From: Acinetobacter calcoaceticus DSM 30006 = CIP 81.8
Lineage (GTDB): Bacteria > Pseudomonadota > Gammaproteobacteria > Pseudomonadales > Moraxellaceae
Reading direction: 5' to 3'
Assembly (NCBI RefSeq): GCF_000368965.1
Contig: NZ_KB849780.1
Coordinates: 62,001 to 126,000, forward strand
DNA length: 64,000 nucleotides
Positions 53,510-63,904 of the stretch are shown here, in pieces. Every line of letters begins with the position of its first letter. Positions within the stretch are counted from its first letter, which is position 1. The position numbers and the translations under genes are program-made. The notes under the pieces were generated by a model. That model ran no database searches, had not been told where the DNA came from, and was given only the letters and a program-made list of their open reading frames with translations.

Positions 53510-54526
53510 ATGTCCGATTGGCCGCCAAAACCACAAAATGAACCTATAATCCCTAAACAAAATGGACCAGAATGGCAAATTCTCGAAAAGGCTGTGCTTG
53601 CCTCTGTAGAGGAACAGCGTCGTAGCCGTCGTTGGGGTATCTTCTTTAAAACATTAACTTTTATTTATCTATTGTTCATTATTGTACTCATGGGTAAAGG
53701 CTGCTCAACCAGTAAAGAAGGATCTGCTGTAAGTAGCAGCAGTGCTCATTTGGCAGTGGTAGATATTATTGGAACTATTGATGCTTCAAGCAATCAATCT
53801 GTGAATAGTGAAGATACCAATAAAGCGCTTAAGCGTGCTTTTGAGGCATCAAATAGTAAAGCAGTTGCACTTAATATTAACTCACCTGGCGGTTCTCCTG
53901 TTCAGTCTGATGAAATCTGGCAGGAAATTCGTTATTTGAAAAAACAGCATCCTGATAAGAAGGTTTACGCCGTTATTGGTGATATGGGTGCATCGGGTGC
54001 GTACTATATTGCTTCTGCTGCAGATGAGATTATTGTTAATCCATCGAGTTTAGTGGGCTCAATTGGTGTCATCATGCCTAATTATGGTATTAGTGGTTTG
54101 GCTCAGAAGCTTGGTATTGAAGACCGGACGTTAACCTCTGGAGCTAATAAAGACATTTTAAGTATGACAAAACCGATTGATCCTGCGCAAAAGCAGCACA
54201 TTCAATCTGTTCTTGATAATGTTCATACTCACTTTATTACCGCAGTTAAAGAAGGACGTGGAAAGCGTTTGAAATCGAATGATCCAGCTATTTTTTCTGG
54301 TTTGTTCTGGACTGGTGACCAAGCAATCCAGTTAGGCGTTGCTGACCGTTCAGGTAACATTACGAGCTTGATGCGTGAGCTAAACCTTGGTAATAAAGTT
54401 GACTACACAATTGAGCGTAACCCTTTAGAATCAATTTTAGGTCGTATGGGTGCACAACTAGGGCAAGGGGTAAGTGAATCTATTGCTCAAGAAGTGCAGA
54501 CTCGTCAAAGCGCAAAATTACAATAA
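53510..54526 (+). CDS. sppA: Signal peptide peptidase SppA, short form (S49 family)
   Basis: 338 residues from the ATG at 53510 (start SDWPPKPQNEP); an ATG 15 bases upstream is less likely. One membrane segment (about 43-61) leaves the active domain in the periplasm. The Ser/Lys dyad of S49 peptidases is visible: S162 in MGASGAYYIA and K214 in SGANKDIL, 52 residues apart, as in Gram-positive SppA. NINSPGGSP supplies the oxyanion region. It cleaves leftover signal peptides in the membrane. Followed 21 bases later by an alpha/beta hydrolase gene. Confidence 0.93.
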   Translation: MSDWPPKPQNEPIIPKQNGPEWQILEKAVLASVEEQRRSRRWGIFFKTLTFIYLLFIIVLMGKGCSTSKEGSAVSSSSAHLAVVDIIGTIDASSNQSVNSEDTNKALKRAFEASNSKAVALNINSPGGSPVQSDEIWQEIRYLKKQHPDKKVYAVIGDMGASGAYYIASAADEIIVNPSSLVGSIGVIMPNYGISGLAQKLGIEDRTLTSGANKDILSMTKPIDPAQKQHIQSVLDNVHTHFITAVKEGRGKRLKSNDPAIFSGLFWTGDQAIQLGVADRSGNITSLMRELNLGNKVDYTIERNPLESILGRMGAQLGQGVSESIAQEVQTRQSAKLQ

Positions 54527-54547
54527 AATCTGTTTTAGGATAGCGGT

Positions 54548-55357
54548 ATGTCAATGAAACCAGTTATACACTTTGCTCATGCGAATGGCGTACCGTCAAA
54601 AGTGTATCAAAAACTGTTTGATCAGTTGAAAGGGGAATATGACATTATTTATGTTCCCCTGATTGGTCCTGATAAACGTTATCCTGTGACTAACCATTGG
54701 CCTTCTTTGGTCGATCAGGTGATTGATAGTATTGTGCGGCAGGCGAAAGGACGTAAAGTCATTGGACTTGGACATTCTCTTGGTTCAGTTTTAACTTTGA
54801 TGGCCTCTTTTCAGCGCCCTGAACTCTTTTCTCAAGTGATTATGTTAGACCCGCCTCTTATTTTAGGACGATATTCATTTGCTTTTCATATGGCAAAATT
54901 ATTTCGTCCTAAATTGGTTGATGCGATGACACCAGCAGGCTTATCTGCACGTCGTCGTGAACATTGGGAATCGAGAGAACAGGCGGCCGAATTACTGCGT
55001 CCTAAAGGCTTCTATAAAAATTTTGATGAAGATTGTTTTCAAGCTTACATTGACTATGCTTTAAAAGAAGACTCGGTCCGCGGTGGAGTTACTTTAACTA
55101 TTTCTCGTGAAGATGAAGTTGCAATTTTTCGGAAAAATCCTTCTTGGTGGTGGCTACCAATGCCAAAACCTAAGATGCCTGTGCATTTAGTTGTGGGTAA
55201 AGGAAGTGATTTCTTAAAAAGAGGCTTTCCTCAAATGGCAAAGCGAAAAATGGGAATTCCGTTTACCGTGGTTGAAGGGGGGCATATGTTCCCTCTAGAA
55301 CATCCTATTGATACAGTGAACTCTATAAAAAAATTGATTCATACTCAGCCAAATTAA
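54548..55357 (+). CDS. Alpha/beta-fold hydrolase
   Basis: 269 residues. Nucleophile Ser is in GLGHSLGS (about residue 78); the N-terminal FAHANGVPSKVY supplies the oxyanion loop; the C-terminal GGHMFPLEHP carries the catalytic His. The HANGxPSxxY start recurs in a family of proteobacterial hydrolases of unknown substrate. No signal peptide. Probably cotranscribed with sppA, closed by the terminator at 55371-55402. Confidence 0.85.
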   Translation: MSMKPVIHFAHANGVPSKVYQKLFDQLKGEYDIIYVPLIGPDKRYPVTNHWPSLVDQVIDSIVRQAKGRKVIGLGHSLGSVLTLMASFQRPELFSQVIMLDPPLILGRYSFAFHMAKLFRPKLVDAMTPAGLSARRREHWESREQAAELLRPKGFYKNFDEDCFQAYIDYALKEDSVRGGVTLTISREDEVAIFRKNPSWWWLPMPKPKMPVHLVVGKGSDFLKRGFPQMAKRKMGIPFTVVEGGHMFPLEHPIDTVNSIKKLIHTQPN

Positions 55358-55370
55358 TTTTTAAACTTAT

Positions 55371-55402
55371 AAAAAAAGGACATGCTAGCATGTCCTTTTT
55401 TT
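55371..55402. terminator. Bidirectional terminator between the hydrolase gene and purN
   Basis: AAAAAAAGGACATG (55371-55384) pairs with CATGTCCTTTTTTT (55389-55402) around CTAG, serving convergent transcripts. Confidence 0.88.
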
Positions 55403-55426
55403 ATTTTTGCTTGTAAGTAAAATGCT

Positions 55427-56056
55427 TTACCAATTTGCAAAACGAATAGGGTGTTTAAGAACTTGATCACGGAAATAAGCTTGACCATTTTTCCATGTAA
55501 GTTGACCGTTACATAACCACTCTGCTACTTGTGGGTAAATAAAGTGCTCAAGTGTATGTACTCGATCTGCTAATGAAGCGGCAGTATCATGTTCTTTAAC
55601 TGAAATAGCGGATTGGGCAATTGATTGACCAGAATCTAGTTCAGCAGTTACAAAGTGTACGGTACAACCATGTAAACGATCACCTGTATTTAAAACACGT
55701 TGATGAGTGTTCACGCCTTTGTAAGCTGGAAGAAGTGAAGGATGTATATTCAGCATTTTCCCTTGCCATTTATTGACAAAGGTGGGAGTTAAAATGCGCA
55801 TGAAGCCGGCTAAAATAACTACATCCACTTGCCAAGCCAAGAGTTGTTGATGCATTGCTTCATCAAACACTTCACGAGTTGGAAAGTCTTTATGGGAAAT
55901 AACAGCCGTAGCAATATTAGCTTTTTGAGCACGCTCTAGGGCATAAGCATCTGCTTTATTAGACAGTACACCTACAATTTGCCCTGATAGATTTGCATCT
56001 ATCAAGGCTTGTAAGTTACTGCCGTTCCCAGAGACTAGAACAGCAATTTTTATCAT
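55427..56056 (-). CDS. purN: Phosphoribosylglycinamide formyltransferase PurN
   Basis: 209 residues. [18 protein letters not shown] is the phosphate-binding N-terminus; [13 protein letters not shown] and the catalytic region [14 protein letters not shown] (His in the NIHPS motif) and [10 protein letters not shown] follow. It transfers the formyl group from 10-formyl-THF to GAR, the third step of purine synthesis. Its start overlaps the purM stop by 4 bases (ATGA), the usual purMN arrangement. Confidence 0.97.
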   Translation of the reverse strand: MIKIAVLVSGNGSNLQALIDANLSGQIVGVLSNKADAYALERAQKANIATAVISHKDFPTREVFDEAMHQQLLAWQVDVVILAGFMRILTPTFVNKWQGKMLNIHPSLLPAYKGVNTHQRVLNTGDRLHGCTVHFVTAELDSGQSIAQSAISVKEHDTAASLADRVHTLEHFIYPQVAEWLCNGQLTWKNGQAYFRDQVLKHPIRFANW

Positions 56057-57123
56057 GCAAAGATCACACGAATTTTTTCGTCTGCGCCTTCCACTGATTC
56101 AGCATTTTCTTGGATGTGTCCGATTTTCCAAGCTTTTTCACCTTGAGTATTAAGCACTTCAATTGCTTTTTCTGCATCATTTGCATCAACAGCAATGACC
56201 ATACCTACGCCACAGTTAAACGTACGGTACATTTCAAAGCGTTCTACATTGCCTTCGCGTTGTAGAAGTTGGAATAATTCAGACCATTCCCAAGAAGCTT
56301 CATCAATGACAGCTTGTGCACCATTTGGTAATACACGAGGTAAGTTACCTGGTAAACCGCCACCAGTGATGTGTGCCATAGCATGTACATCAACTTGTTT
56401 GCATAGCTCAAGAACTGGTTTTACATAAATACGAGTTGGCTCCATTGCAACATCAGCAAGAGGACGGCCATCAATCGTTTGAGTTAAATCAACATTTTTA
56501 ACGTCTAAAATTTTACGTAATAATGAATAACCATTTGAGTGAGCACCACTTGATGCAACACCAATAAGCACATCACCAGACTTTACTTTAGAGCCATCAA
56601 TAATTTTACTTTGCTCAACAACACCAACAGCAAAACCAGCAAGATCGTAATCTTCGCCTTCATACATGCCTGGCATTTCTGCGGTTTCCCCACCTACAAG
56701 TGCGCAACCTGCAAGCTCACAACCTTTACCAATACCAGTAACAACATTTGCAGCAACGTCAACATTTAAGTGACCAGTTGCATAATAATCAAGGAAGAAT
56801 AATGGTTCTGCACCACAAACTAAAAGGTCATTTACACACATAGCCACAAGATCTTGGCCGATTGTGTCATGACGATTAAGATTAAGTGCCAAACGTAATT
56901 TAGTTCCTACACCATCGGTTCCAGAAACTAAAACAGGCTCTTCATAACCTTTAGGAATTTTGCATAGTGCACCAAAGCCACCAAGACCGCCCATTACTTC
57001 AGGACGACTTGTACGTTTAGCGACTGACTTGATACGATCGACCAGTGCGTCGCCCGCTTCAATGTCGACACCCGCATCTTTATAGCTTAAACCGGTATTT
57101 GGGGTAGAAGTTGAGTTGCTCAT
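56053..57123 (-). CDS. purM: Phosphoribosylformylglycinamidine cyclo-ligase PurM
   Basis: 356 residues. N-terminal [23 protein letters not shown]-binding [14 protein letters not shown], and [16 protein letters not shown] are family hallmarks. It closes the imidazole ring of AIR in the fifth step of purine synthesis. First gene of the purMN operon; the region upstream (57124-57258) is the divergent promoter region shared with the AI-2E-family gene. Confidence 0.97.
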   Translation of the reverse strand: MSNSTSTPNTGLSYKDAGVDIEAGDALVDRIKSVAKRTSRPEVMGGLGGFGALCKIPKGYEEPVLVSGTDGVGTKLRLALNLNRHDTIGQDLVAMCVNDLLVCGAEPLFFLDYYATGHLNVDVAANVVTGIGKGCELAGCALVGGETAEMPGMYEGEDYDLAGFAVGVVEQSKIIDGSKVKSGDVLIGVASSGAHSNGYSLLRKILDVKNVDLTQTIDGRPLADVAMEPTRIYVKPVLELCKQVDVHAMAHITGGGLPGNLPRVLPNGAQAVIDEASWEWSELFQLLQREGNVERFEMYRTFNCGVGMVIAVDANDAEKAIEVLNTQGEKAWKIGHIQENAESVEGADEKIRVIFA

Positions 57124-57258
57124 AAATGAAGTCTCCGCATTGGCGGCAGATTATAACCTGAATATACGAAACTCTTATGTTATTTATGCTCGAAAATGCT
57201 ATCTTTAATAAAAATATTTTTTCATTTATAACGATTAAATCAAAAAAGGCTAGATTTT

Positions 57259-58452
57259 ATGCAAGATCGTATACTGCGCCGTATTTTTTTACTCGCAGGT
57301 ATTGTATTGCTGGTATGGGTATTGTACTTACTCAAGCCTGTAGTCATTCCTTTTATCGGCGCTTTTTTCCTGGCTTATTTATTCAGTCCACTTGTTGATG
57401 TTCTGGTAAAAATCAAATTGCCTCGCTGGTTAGCAATTAGCGTGGTGTTTATAGGAATAGGTGTAACTCTAACCATCGCTTTGTGGTATTTGGTTCCTCT
57501 AATCTGGAAACAATTGGTTTATGCCCGAGATAGTATTCCAGCTGGTATTCACTGGATTAACGCTACCTTTTTGCCTTGGGTATCTTCAACTTTTAATCTA
57601 CAGGCAATGGAAATTGACACAGAGCAGATGTCTAAAGCTGTGATGGAATATGTTCAAACCAATTATAGTGCCGATAGTATTCAGTCAGTGTTATTAAAAT
57701 TGGCCCAGTCTGGTTTGAATTTTATTCAAATTGGCGGAACAGTTGTTTTAATTCCAATTATTGCTTTTTATTTTTTACTAGACTGGGATCGTATGTTGCA
57801 GAACTTACGTCGTCTCATTCCACGTCGATATGAAGCAACTACCTTGCAGATCGTTGGTGAATGCCATAGCGTTTTAGGGGCATTTGTTAAAGGTCAGTTT
57901 CTCGTCATGCTATTGCTAGGTATAGTATATGCAGTTGGTTTGCAGCTCATTGGTTTGGAAGTTGGTCTTATTATTGGTATGGTGGCTGGCCTTGCCAGTA
58001 TTATTCCTTATTTAGGGTTTGCAGTAGGTATTATTGCCGCGGTTATCGCAAGCTTGTTTCAGTTCGGATTGGACTGGATGCATTTATTACTTGTTGGTGT
58101 GGTTTTTATGATTGGCCAAGCTATCGAGGGCTATATTCTACAGCCATTCTTACTGGGAGATAAAATTGGTCTATCTCCTGTAGCAGTTGTCTTTGCAGTA
58201 TTAGCAGGTGCACAGCTTGCAGGGTTCTTAGGAATGCTCATTGCATTGCCTGTTGCGGCTGTTATTGTAGTGTTGTTGAAGCACTTAAGAGATAACTATG
58301 AAAGAAGCTCACTTTATGCTCCATCTTCTGCGTTAGTAATACAACAAGGTGATATTGAGCAAATTCATGTAGAAACCGAAAGCACTAAGCTTGATCTTGA
58401 GGTTAAAACACAGCAAGATACAGATGAACTGAAACCATCTGACCAGAAATAA
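57259..58452 (+). CDS. AI-2E family transporter (PerM-like)
   Basis: 397 residues with eight membrane segments in the family layout: a first pair (FLLAGIVLLVWVLYLL, VIPFIGAFFLAYLFSPLV), a soluble central region, then a helical bundle ending GAQLAGFLGMLIALPVAAVI, the family signature. Members include the autoinducer-2 exporter TqsA and Na+/H+ antiporter-like proteins; the substrate here is unknown. A cytoplasmic, acidic C-terminal tail of about 50 residues follows. It is 20 bases upstream of hda, so they are likely cotranscribed, an arrangement common in gammaproteobacteria (perM-hda). Confidence 0.9.
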   Translation: MQDRILRRIFLLAGIVLLVWVLYLLKPVVIPFIGAFFLAYLFSPLVDVLVKIKLPRWLAISVVFIGIGVTLTIALWYLVPLIWKQLVYARDSIPAGIHWINATFLPWVSSTFNLQAMEIDTEQMSKAVMEYVQTNYSADSIQSVLLKLAQSGLNFIQIGGTVVLIPIIAFYFLLDWDRMLQNLRRLIPRRYEATTLQIVGECHSVLGAFVKGQFLVMLLLGIVYAVGLQLIGLEVGLIIGMVAGLASIIPYLGFAVGIIAAVIASLFQFGLDWMHLLLVGVVFMIGQAIEGYILQPFLLGDKIGLSPVAVVFAVLAGAQLAGFLGMLIALPVAAVIVVLLKHLRDNYERSSLYAPSSALVIQQGDIEQIHVETESTKLDLEVKTQQDTDELKPSDQK

Positions 58453-58472
58453 TTTCAAGGTTAATTCAATAT

Positions 58473-59171
58473 ATGCGTCAACTCCAACTGGATATAGAAC
58501 CTCAACTTGATGCCCGAATCAGTGACTTTTCGGGACCAAGTTGGGGGAATGTAGTCGATGCTGTGCGTCAACTACATGCTGGTCTGGTCAGTAGGTTTTA
58601 TATCTACGGTGGCGCAGGGACAGGTAAGAGTCACTTACTTTCCGCAATTTGTGACTCTTATTTAGAAATAGGCAAATCTGCAATTAAAGTTTCTTTACTT
58701 GAACTTCTTGATGCTCCTATCGAAGCAATTACTTCTTTAGAGCATTATGACCTTGTGGCTTTAGATGATATTGAATCGATTAGTGGTGTGCCGCATTGGC
58801 AAAAAGCTGTCTTTCATTTAATGAATAATCACGAAGGGCAGTTGGTATTTTCTTCGCGTGTAGCGCCTATCGAATTAAAGTTGGAATTACCAGACTTACA
58901 GTCACGACTTACCCAAGCGGTCAGCGTTAAAGTGCCGAGTGGAAGTCTATATGCGGACCGCTATGCCTTGGTTACATCTGTAATGTCTAGACGTGGTATT
59001 CATTTTGATCAGCAAATTGTTGACTATTTATTGTTGCATGGTCCTCACCAAGCCTCTCTTTTACTACAGACAGTTGCCCAATTAGAAAAATTGCTCAAAG
59101 GCGAAAAAACAAAACTTTCGAATGCAACTTTAAGGCAAATTTATGCTTTGATTGATGAATATCAACAATAG
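58473..59171 (+). CDS. hda: DnaA regulatory inactivator Hda-like protein
   Basis: 232 residues. The N-terminal clamp-binding motif RQLQLDI lets it dock on the beta sliding clamp; Walker A GGAGTGKS (46-53) and the AAA+ Walker B region LVALDDIES follow, with the sensor sequence SSRVAP. It resembles DnaA domain III without the DNA-binding domain. Hda stimulates ATP hydrolysis by DnaA after initiation. It is downstream of the AI-2E-family gene with 20 bases between. Confidence 0.92.
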   Translation: MRQLQLDIEPQLDARISDFSGPSWGNVVDAVRQLHAGLVSRFYIYGGAGTGKSHLLSAICDSYLEIGKSAIKVSLLELLDAPIEAITSLEHYDLVALDDIESISGVPHWQKAVFHLMNNHEGQLVFSSRVAPIELKLELPDLQSRLTQAVSVKVPSGSLYADRYALVTSVMSRRGIHFDQQIVDYLLLHGPHQASLLLQTVAQLEKLLKGEKTKLSNATLRQIYALIDEYQQ

Positions 59172-59507
59172 AAATTCTTTCATTCTGCTTTATTGCTTTG
59201 CCTAAATTTATAAAAACCTATTAAAGATAGAGTCTCTGGCACAAGATTTCTAATTTCAGAGCACTTGCCTATATATCTTTGTAAATCTCTTTCTAATTTT
59301 TAATAAGCCACTTTTTTGTATTTAAAAAACTTTTTTAAATCTAAGAAGCTTTTTGTAATCTGGTTCAAAAATGACTCTATAGACCGACCAAAATGTCTTG
59401 AGAAATTCTACTTGCTGTGACAAAGTACGCACAAAGGATGCGATTGCAAAAGCGGAAATTTTGCAATTTTGACAAAAAAAATGAAAAAAAGATGTAAGGA
59501 GATGGGT
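59172..59507 (+). other. 336-base region upstream of the GlyGly-CTERM gene pair
   Basis: No supported ORF. It contains the inverted repeat at 59443-59467 and the TAAGGAG ribosome-binding site at 59495-59501. No terminator with a clear T run follows hda. Confidence 0.5.
59443..59467. promoter_or_regulatory. Perfect inverted repeat before the first rhombotarget gene
   Basis: ATTGCAAAA (59443-59451) and TTTTGCAAT (59459-59467) are perfect 9-base arms with a 7-base spacer (GCGGAAA), about 40 bases before the start codon. Possible operator or leader hairpin. Confidence 0.5.
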
Positions 59508-61358
59508 ATGCTCAAACGGAGCATTGCTTTTGCTTTATTGGCTGCTGCTGGACACGCTTATTCTGCCGATATTCAAGTCACAAGCTTAATTGATGAAGAT
59601 AAAGACGATACGCTATGTACGTTGCGTGAGGCTGTACAATTTCTTAATTATCGTGCATCTTCCAATGCTGCTGATGTTGAAAAATATGCAACTGGTTATC
59701 ACGGATGCGGAGGTAAAGACGCCTCTTCAAATATTATTTTGAAGCGTGATAAAGAATATGCATTAAATAAAAGTATAACAATTACAGGGCCTCTCAATAT
59801 TCTTACAGAGAGTGACTCTAGTTTTATTGATAATGATGCTCCAGGAACCCATAACGCTAGCATTAAAATGGCAGGTACAGACCGCCTGTTTAAAATTGAT
59901 GATGATAATGTTGAAAAAACCTCTTTCTCAGTTTCTTTGAGTGACCTTAATTTACAAGGGGCTGGCTCTAAAACTTCAGCATTAGATGGCGGGTTAATTT
60001 ATAACCATGAACAATTAACTATTAAAAATTCACGTTTGCTTAATGGTTACGCCACTCGTGGTGGTGCAATTTATAATGCTGGTAATTTATCTAATACTAC
60101 AAGAACAGCTGGTACAGTTACCCTTACCAATAATTTAATACAGAATAATAAAGCGGGTCAGGGAGCAGTTTTATATAGTGAAATGCCTCTTTATTACATT
60201 ACTCAATCTGTTTTACGTGATAATGAAGTTACAGCCGCAGATAACGCTTTATTGTATGTTCAAACTAAGTTTGCAGATGAAAGTACTGGGGGATATTTAA
60301 CTTCACGTGCTATTGGATTAAGTAATAGTACAATTTTTCATAATAAAGGTGGTTTTATTGCAAATGTTCGAGATGGGATGTTTGTTAATAATATTACTAT
60401 GATTAAAAATGCCAAAGGGCTATTTCTTGATGCTCCTCAAGGGAATGCTTCTGTTTCAAACAGTATATTAGTAGGGAATACTCTAAATTGTCAGGTAGGT
60501 ACAGCCGACAAAGCAATTATACAAAGTAATTTAGTTACAGCAGAATGTAACCGAAATGCGACATCAAAGCTTCCTAACATTCTTTATCCCGCTAATGAAA
60601 AATTAATTGCGGGAGATACAGATGAAGGTGTGTGCGATGTAACTGCTCAAAATGGATTGTTATGCCCTTATAACACGCCAAAAAATAGCTTTCTGGGTTT
60701 CTTTAGACCACGATTACTCGAGAATTATAAAAATTTAGCTGAATCATTGATCATTAATAAAGGACGTCTTTATAGTGATGGCTCTTCAATTGGTTTAGCG
60801 AGTTGTGAAAGATACGATCAACGTGGTAAGAGTCGGAGTGGATATGATGAACTCTGTGATTTAGGTGCAATCGAATATATTGTAGATAGTGAAGTCTCTT
60901 CGGTTGGTCAAGATATTAAATATGGCCAAGTTGCAAAATTCGGTATTTTAGGTTCTTTAAGTGAAGCTGATTTGGTTACGCCTGCTACGTGTAAGCGATT
61001 GTTCGGCGAGCGTGCTGATGGCAAAGACTGGCAACCAGGATGTCTTAAAGTTAGACAAAGTACAGATACACCAGTTTCAAAAGGCACTATAACCTTAGAT
61101 CAAAATGGTAATGTGATTTATACGCCAAATGGAAATTGGCATGGTGCAGATATTTTTAGTATTCAAGTAGTTACTAGTGTATCTCGTTTTAATGAGGGTG
61201 AAGATTTTCAATATATTACTATCCCAACAAGAATTGTTCAGGAACCTTTATCTGGAATTGAAGATAAATCGGTGAGTACTGGCGGTGGGGGGAGTGTAGG
61301 CGGTGGTTTAATTTTAGGGTTGTTTGGATTAATTGCATTACGCCGTTTCAAGTCATAA
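59508..61358 (+). CDS. rbtA: GlyGly-CTERM surface protein (rhombotarget A-like), CTLREA start
   Basis: 616 residues from the ATG at 59508, which has a full TAAGGAG site 6 nt upstream; three earlier ATGs in frame lack this. Signal peptide ([19 protein letters not shown], cleavage near 20); CTLREAV at 37-43, a CSLREA-type motif at the start of a right-handed beta-helix with repeats such as [10 protein letters not shown]; then a late domain ending [25 protein letters not shown] split as Gly-rich hinge, hydrophobic helix and RRFK tail. This is the GlyGly-CTERM signal that the rhomboid-family protease rhombosortase cleaves to release or display the protein at the surface. The gene symbol is tentative. 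The next gene encodes a paralogue. Confidence 0.85.
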   Translation: MLKRSIAFALLAAAGHAYSADIQVTSLIDEDKDDTLCTLREAVQFLNYRASSNAADVEKYATGYHGCGGKDASSNIILKRDKEYALNKSITITGPLNILTESDSSFIDNDAPGTHNASIKMAGTDRLFKIDDDNVEKTSFSVSLSDLNLQGAGSKTSALDGGLIYNHEQLTIKNSRLLNGYATRGGAIYNAGNLSNTTRTAGTVTLTNNLIQNNKAGQGAVLYSEMPLYYITQSVLRDNEVTAADNALLYVQTKFADESTGGYLTSRAIGLSNSTIFHNKGGFIANVRDGMFVNNITMIKNAKGLFLDAPQGNASVSNSILVGNTLNCQVGTADKAIIQSNLVTAECNRNATSKLPNILYPANEKLIAGDTDEGVCDVTAQNGLLCPYNTPKNSFLGFFRPRLLENYKNLAESLIINKGRLYSDGSSIGLASCERYDQRGKSRSGYDELCDLGAIEYIVDSEVSSVGQDIKYGQVAKFGILGSLSEADLVTPATCKRLFGERADGKDWQPGCLKVRQSTDTPVSKGTITLDQNGNVIYTPNGNWHGADIFSIQVVTSVSRFNEGEDFQYITIPTRIVQEPLSGIEDKSVSTGGGGSVGGGLILGLFGLIALRRFKS

Positions 61359-61373
61359 ACAGGGATGTGGGCT

Positions 61374-63812
61374 ATGAAAAATTATCAAAAAGCACTGGGT
61401 GTAATTACTGTTATCGCAGCAATGCCTTTAATGGCACAAACAACAATAAAAGTTACAACGCTTGCTGATGAAGATAATGAGAACATGAATGCATGTTCTC
61501 TACGTGAAGCTATTACAGCAGCAGAAATGCGTAAATCTTATGGTGGATGTGAAGTTTCTGCAATTGATGCAAACTATACAATTCAACTGGAAGGTGGTAC
61601 TTACACTTTAAATAAAGAATTAACCCCTAAAATTGGTTTGAATATTATTGGGAAAGAAGCGACAGATTGGGAACGAAAAGGAGTTTTAACGAATGACTAT
61701 CCAGCCCAAAAAGCGCTTGAAACTCGTATAAATGCTGGGGGAAAATCACGTATCTTTAATACGGCTGTTTACCAGCAACCTTTAACATTAACTAATATTA
61801 TTTTAGAAAATGGTAAAAGTACTGAGTCTGGTGGTGCAATTTATGCTGGCGCCGATGTAACTTTAAAAAATAGTCAGATATTAAACTCACAAGCATCTAA
61901 AGGTGGAGCGATTTACCTTGGAGGTAATACTGCCAGTTTAACGATGAGTCATTCTTTAATTCAAAACAATGGCCAGACTTCAACTGAAGGTAGTATTCTC
62001 GCAATGAGTTGTATGTTTAATACTTCATATAGCGCACGTACTATATCATTGGATTCAAATAGTTTTGTTAATAATGGATCGGCTAGTTCAATAAGTGCTT
62101 TTAATTTTTGTGGCAGCCCTACAGCGACTTTTACAAATAATACAATCGCAAAAAATATTGCCAGTCCGACTAACGGTAGTATTCTTAAATTTACAGGAGA
62201 TGCTGATCCATCAAAAAATCAAACCAGTAATTTAAGTTCGGCTAGTAGTTTAATCTTGCAAAATAATACGATTGTTGAGAACTCAGCAAACACAACTTTT
62301 TTATATGATAAATTAGGTAATAAAAAATTAGATTTTAATGTATTAGCTTTTAATAACGGGTCTTATGCTTGCCGATATTTACTTGGGGCAGCAGCTGAGG
62401 AAAAAGATACTGGATTAGATTTGAGGTTTAATGCGTTAAATTTAACAGGAAATGCACCAAAATGTGATGTACCCAAAGAAGTAGTGCCTGCGGGTAATAC
62501 TAATATTGATATAGTAAATAATGTCTTAAATACTTTATTAGAGCCTTTAAAAGGGGCTAATGAAAATAATGGATTTTTACCAATTTACTATCCTAAAAAT
62601 AATTTTTCAGCCACAGATTTAATTGATGTAGATTCAGAAAATAAAGTTAGTTGCCATCCTCAAGATCAGCGTGGGTTAGCTAGATTGGTAAGCAATACAT
62701 ACTATTATCAAACTTTAAATGAAAATAAAAATAGTTGTGATATTGGTTCAGTTGAATTAATGAAACTTACGGCAGGTGATCTAGAAGGTTTAGGTAATAT
62801 TTCATTTACGACTTTAATAGAGACATATCAAAAAAGCTATGATTTGTATGATAGCCTGCTCAAAGATCCAACTACGCCATCAAACTTTATTGTTTACTAT
62901 AAAGTTCGTTTAGCTGAATTTAAGGATTTACTTGATAAGTTTAAAAATGATAAGGCTCATGTAAATACAAAATATCGAGCAATCTATATTGATTTAAAAA
63001 ATTATGGTTTTCCTCTACCAACTGAAGACATTAACCATGTATTAAAGTTTTTTAATACGGCTGATTATAATGTTAAAGCAGAACCCTTGGGCGTGGCGCA
63101 AAAAGTAGAAGATTTAACTCCTGATACTAAAACTAAGGAAAACCAGAGATGTGTGTGGAATCCAGCAGTACAGCAAATTCTTTTTTATCGTGTTGATGAT
63201 GATCCTACTTCAAGTACAACTAATGAATTTTGTAAATATACAATTACCACTAAAGCTGGTGTGGAACTTAGTAGTGGATTAATTAAAGCAAAATTTGCAA
63301 ATATTGCTCCTGTTTCTGGAGATGGCACAATAACATTTAAGTATTTAGCAAATGAAATGATTCCTTTGAATTTACTCAAATATGCGAATGATGATGGCGA
63401 TGGGCCAGTTAGTACACTTATTGCAAAGCCTGATAAGCCTCAATTTTGGGTAAATGAAAAAGGTGTAGAGTTACCTATCTATTTGCCAAGCAAAACTTCA
63501 AAAGATGGAATTTTTACGGTCGTTAAGGCAGATCGAGAAGGACCGTGTCCTGGTAAAGACAATAAAAATACATGTTACGGCGGTAATATTTATATTCAAG
63601 CAAAAAATGTCTTTAACACTTTTAACGATACACTATCTTATAATGTCTATGATGCTAATGGATTAATTTCAGCGAAACCTGGGACAATTAATCTGATAAG
63701 TACCGCAACTACTACTGATGATTCTCGAAGTGGGGGCGGCGGCGGTAGCTTAGGAATTCTATCTATAGCATCTTTACTTGGTTTAGCGGTTTATAGACGC
63801 TACCGTAAATAA
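61374..63812 (+). CDS. Second GlyGly-CTERM surface protein, CSLREA start
   Basis: 812 residues from the ATG at 61374, with AGGG about 10 nt upstream; an ATG at 61365 is possible. Signal peptide (KNYQKALGVITVIAAMPLMA), CSLREAI at 41-47, then beta-helix repeats (GGAIYAGADV, GGAIYLGGNT) and a long unique C-terminal half of about 350 residues not found in the first protein. The end has a Gly-rich hinge, a hydrophobic helix and YRRYRK, the rhombosortase signal. It begins only 15 bases after the first gene, so they are one operon. The rhombosortase gene is not in this window; the beta-helix suggests an adhesin or carbohydrate-interacting role, which is inference. Confidence 0.82.
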   Translation: MKNYQKALGVITVIAAMPLMAQTTIKVTTLADEDNENMNACSLREAITAAEMRKSYGGCEVSAIDANYTIQLEGGTYTLNKELTPKIGLNIIGKEATDWERKGVLTNDYPAQKALETRINAGGKSRIFNTAVYQQPLTLTNIILENGKSTESGGAIYAGADVTLKNSQILNSQASKGGAIYLGGNTASLTMSHSLIQNNGQTSTEGSILAMSCMFNTSYSARTISLDSNSFVNNGSASSISAFNFCGSPTATFTNNTIAKNIASPTNGSILKFTGDADPSKNQTSNLSSASSLILQNNTIVENSANTTFLYDKLGNKKLDFNVLAFNNGSYACRYLLGAAAEEKDTGLDLRFNALNLTGNAPKCDVPKEVVPAGNTNIDIVNNVLNTLLEPLKGANENNGFLPIYYPKNNFSATDLIDVDSENKVSCHPQDQRGLARLVSNTYYYQTLNENKNSCDIGSVELMKLTAGDLEGLGNISFTTLIETYQKSYDLYDSLLKDPTTPSNFIVYYKVRLAEFKDLLDKFKNDKAHVNTKYRAIYIDLKNYGFPLPTEDINHVLKFFNTADYNVKAEPLGVAQKVEDLTPDTKTKENQRCVWNPAVQQILFYRVDDDPTSSTTNEFCKYTITTKAGVELSSGLIKAKFANIAPVSGDGTITFKYLANEMIPLNLLKYANDDGDGPVSTLIAKPDKPQFWVNEKGVELPIYLPSKTSKDGIFTVVKADREGPCPGKDNKNTCYGGNIYIQAKNVFNTFNDTLSYNVYDANGLISAKPGTINLISTATTTDDSRSGGGGGSLGILSIASLLGLAVYRRYRK

Positions 63813-63824
63813 ATTATATAAAAT

Positions 63825-63850
63825 AAAAAGCCTCCAATTGGAGGCTTTTT
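63825..63850. terminator. Terminator after the GlyGly-CTERM operon
   Basis: AAAAAGCCTCC (63825-63835) and GGAGGCTTTTT (63840-63850), perfect 11-bp stem around AATT. Confidence 0.88.
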
Positions 63851-63904
63851 ATGGAAAGTATATAAGTCATGAAATTCACGGGGTGTGAACTTCATATACT
63901 TATA

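Noticed and set aside
57177..57398. 73-codon plus-strand ORF across the start of the AI-2E-family gene
   Set aside because: Out-of-frame overlap with a well-defined gene; no ribosome-binding site.
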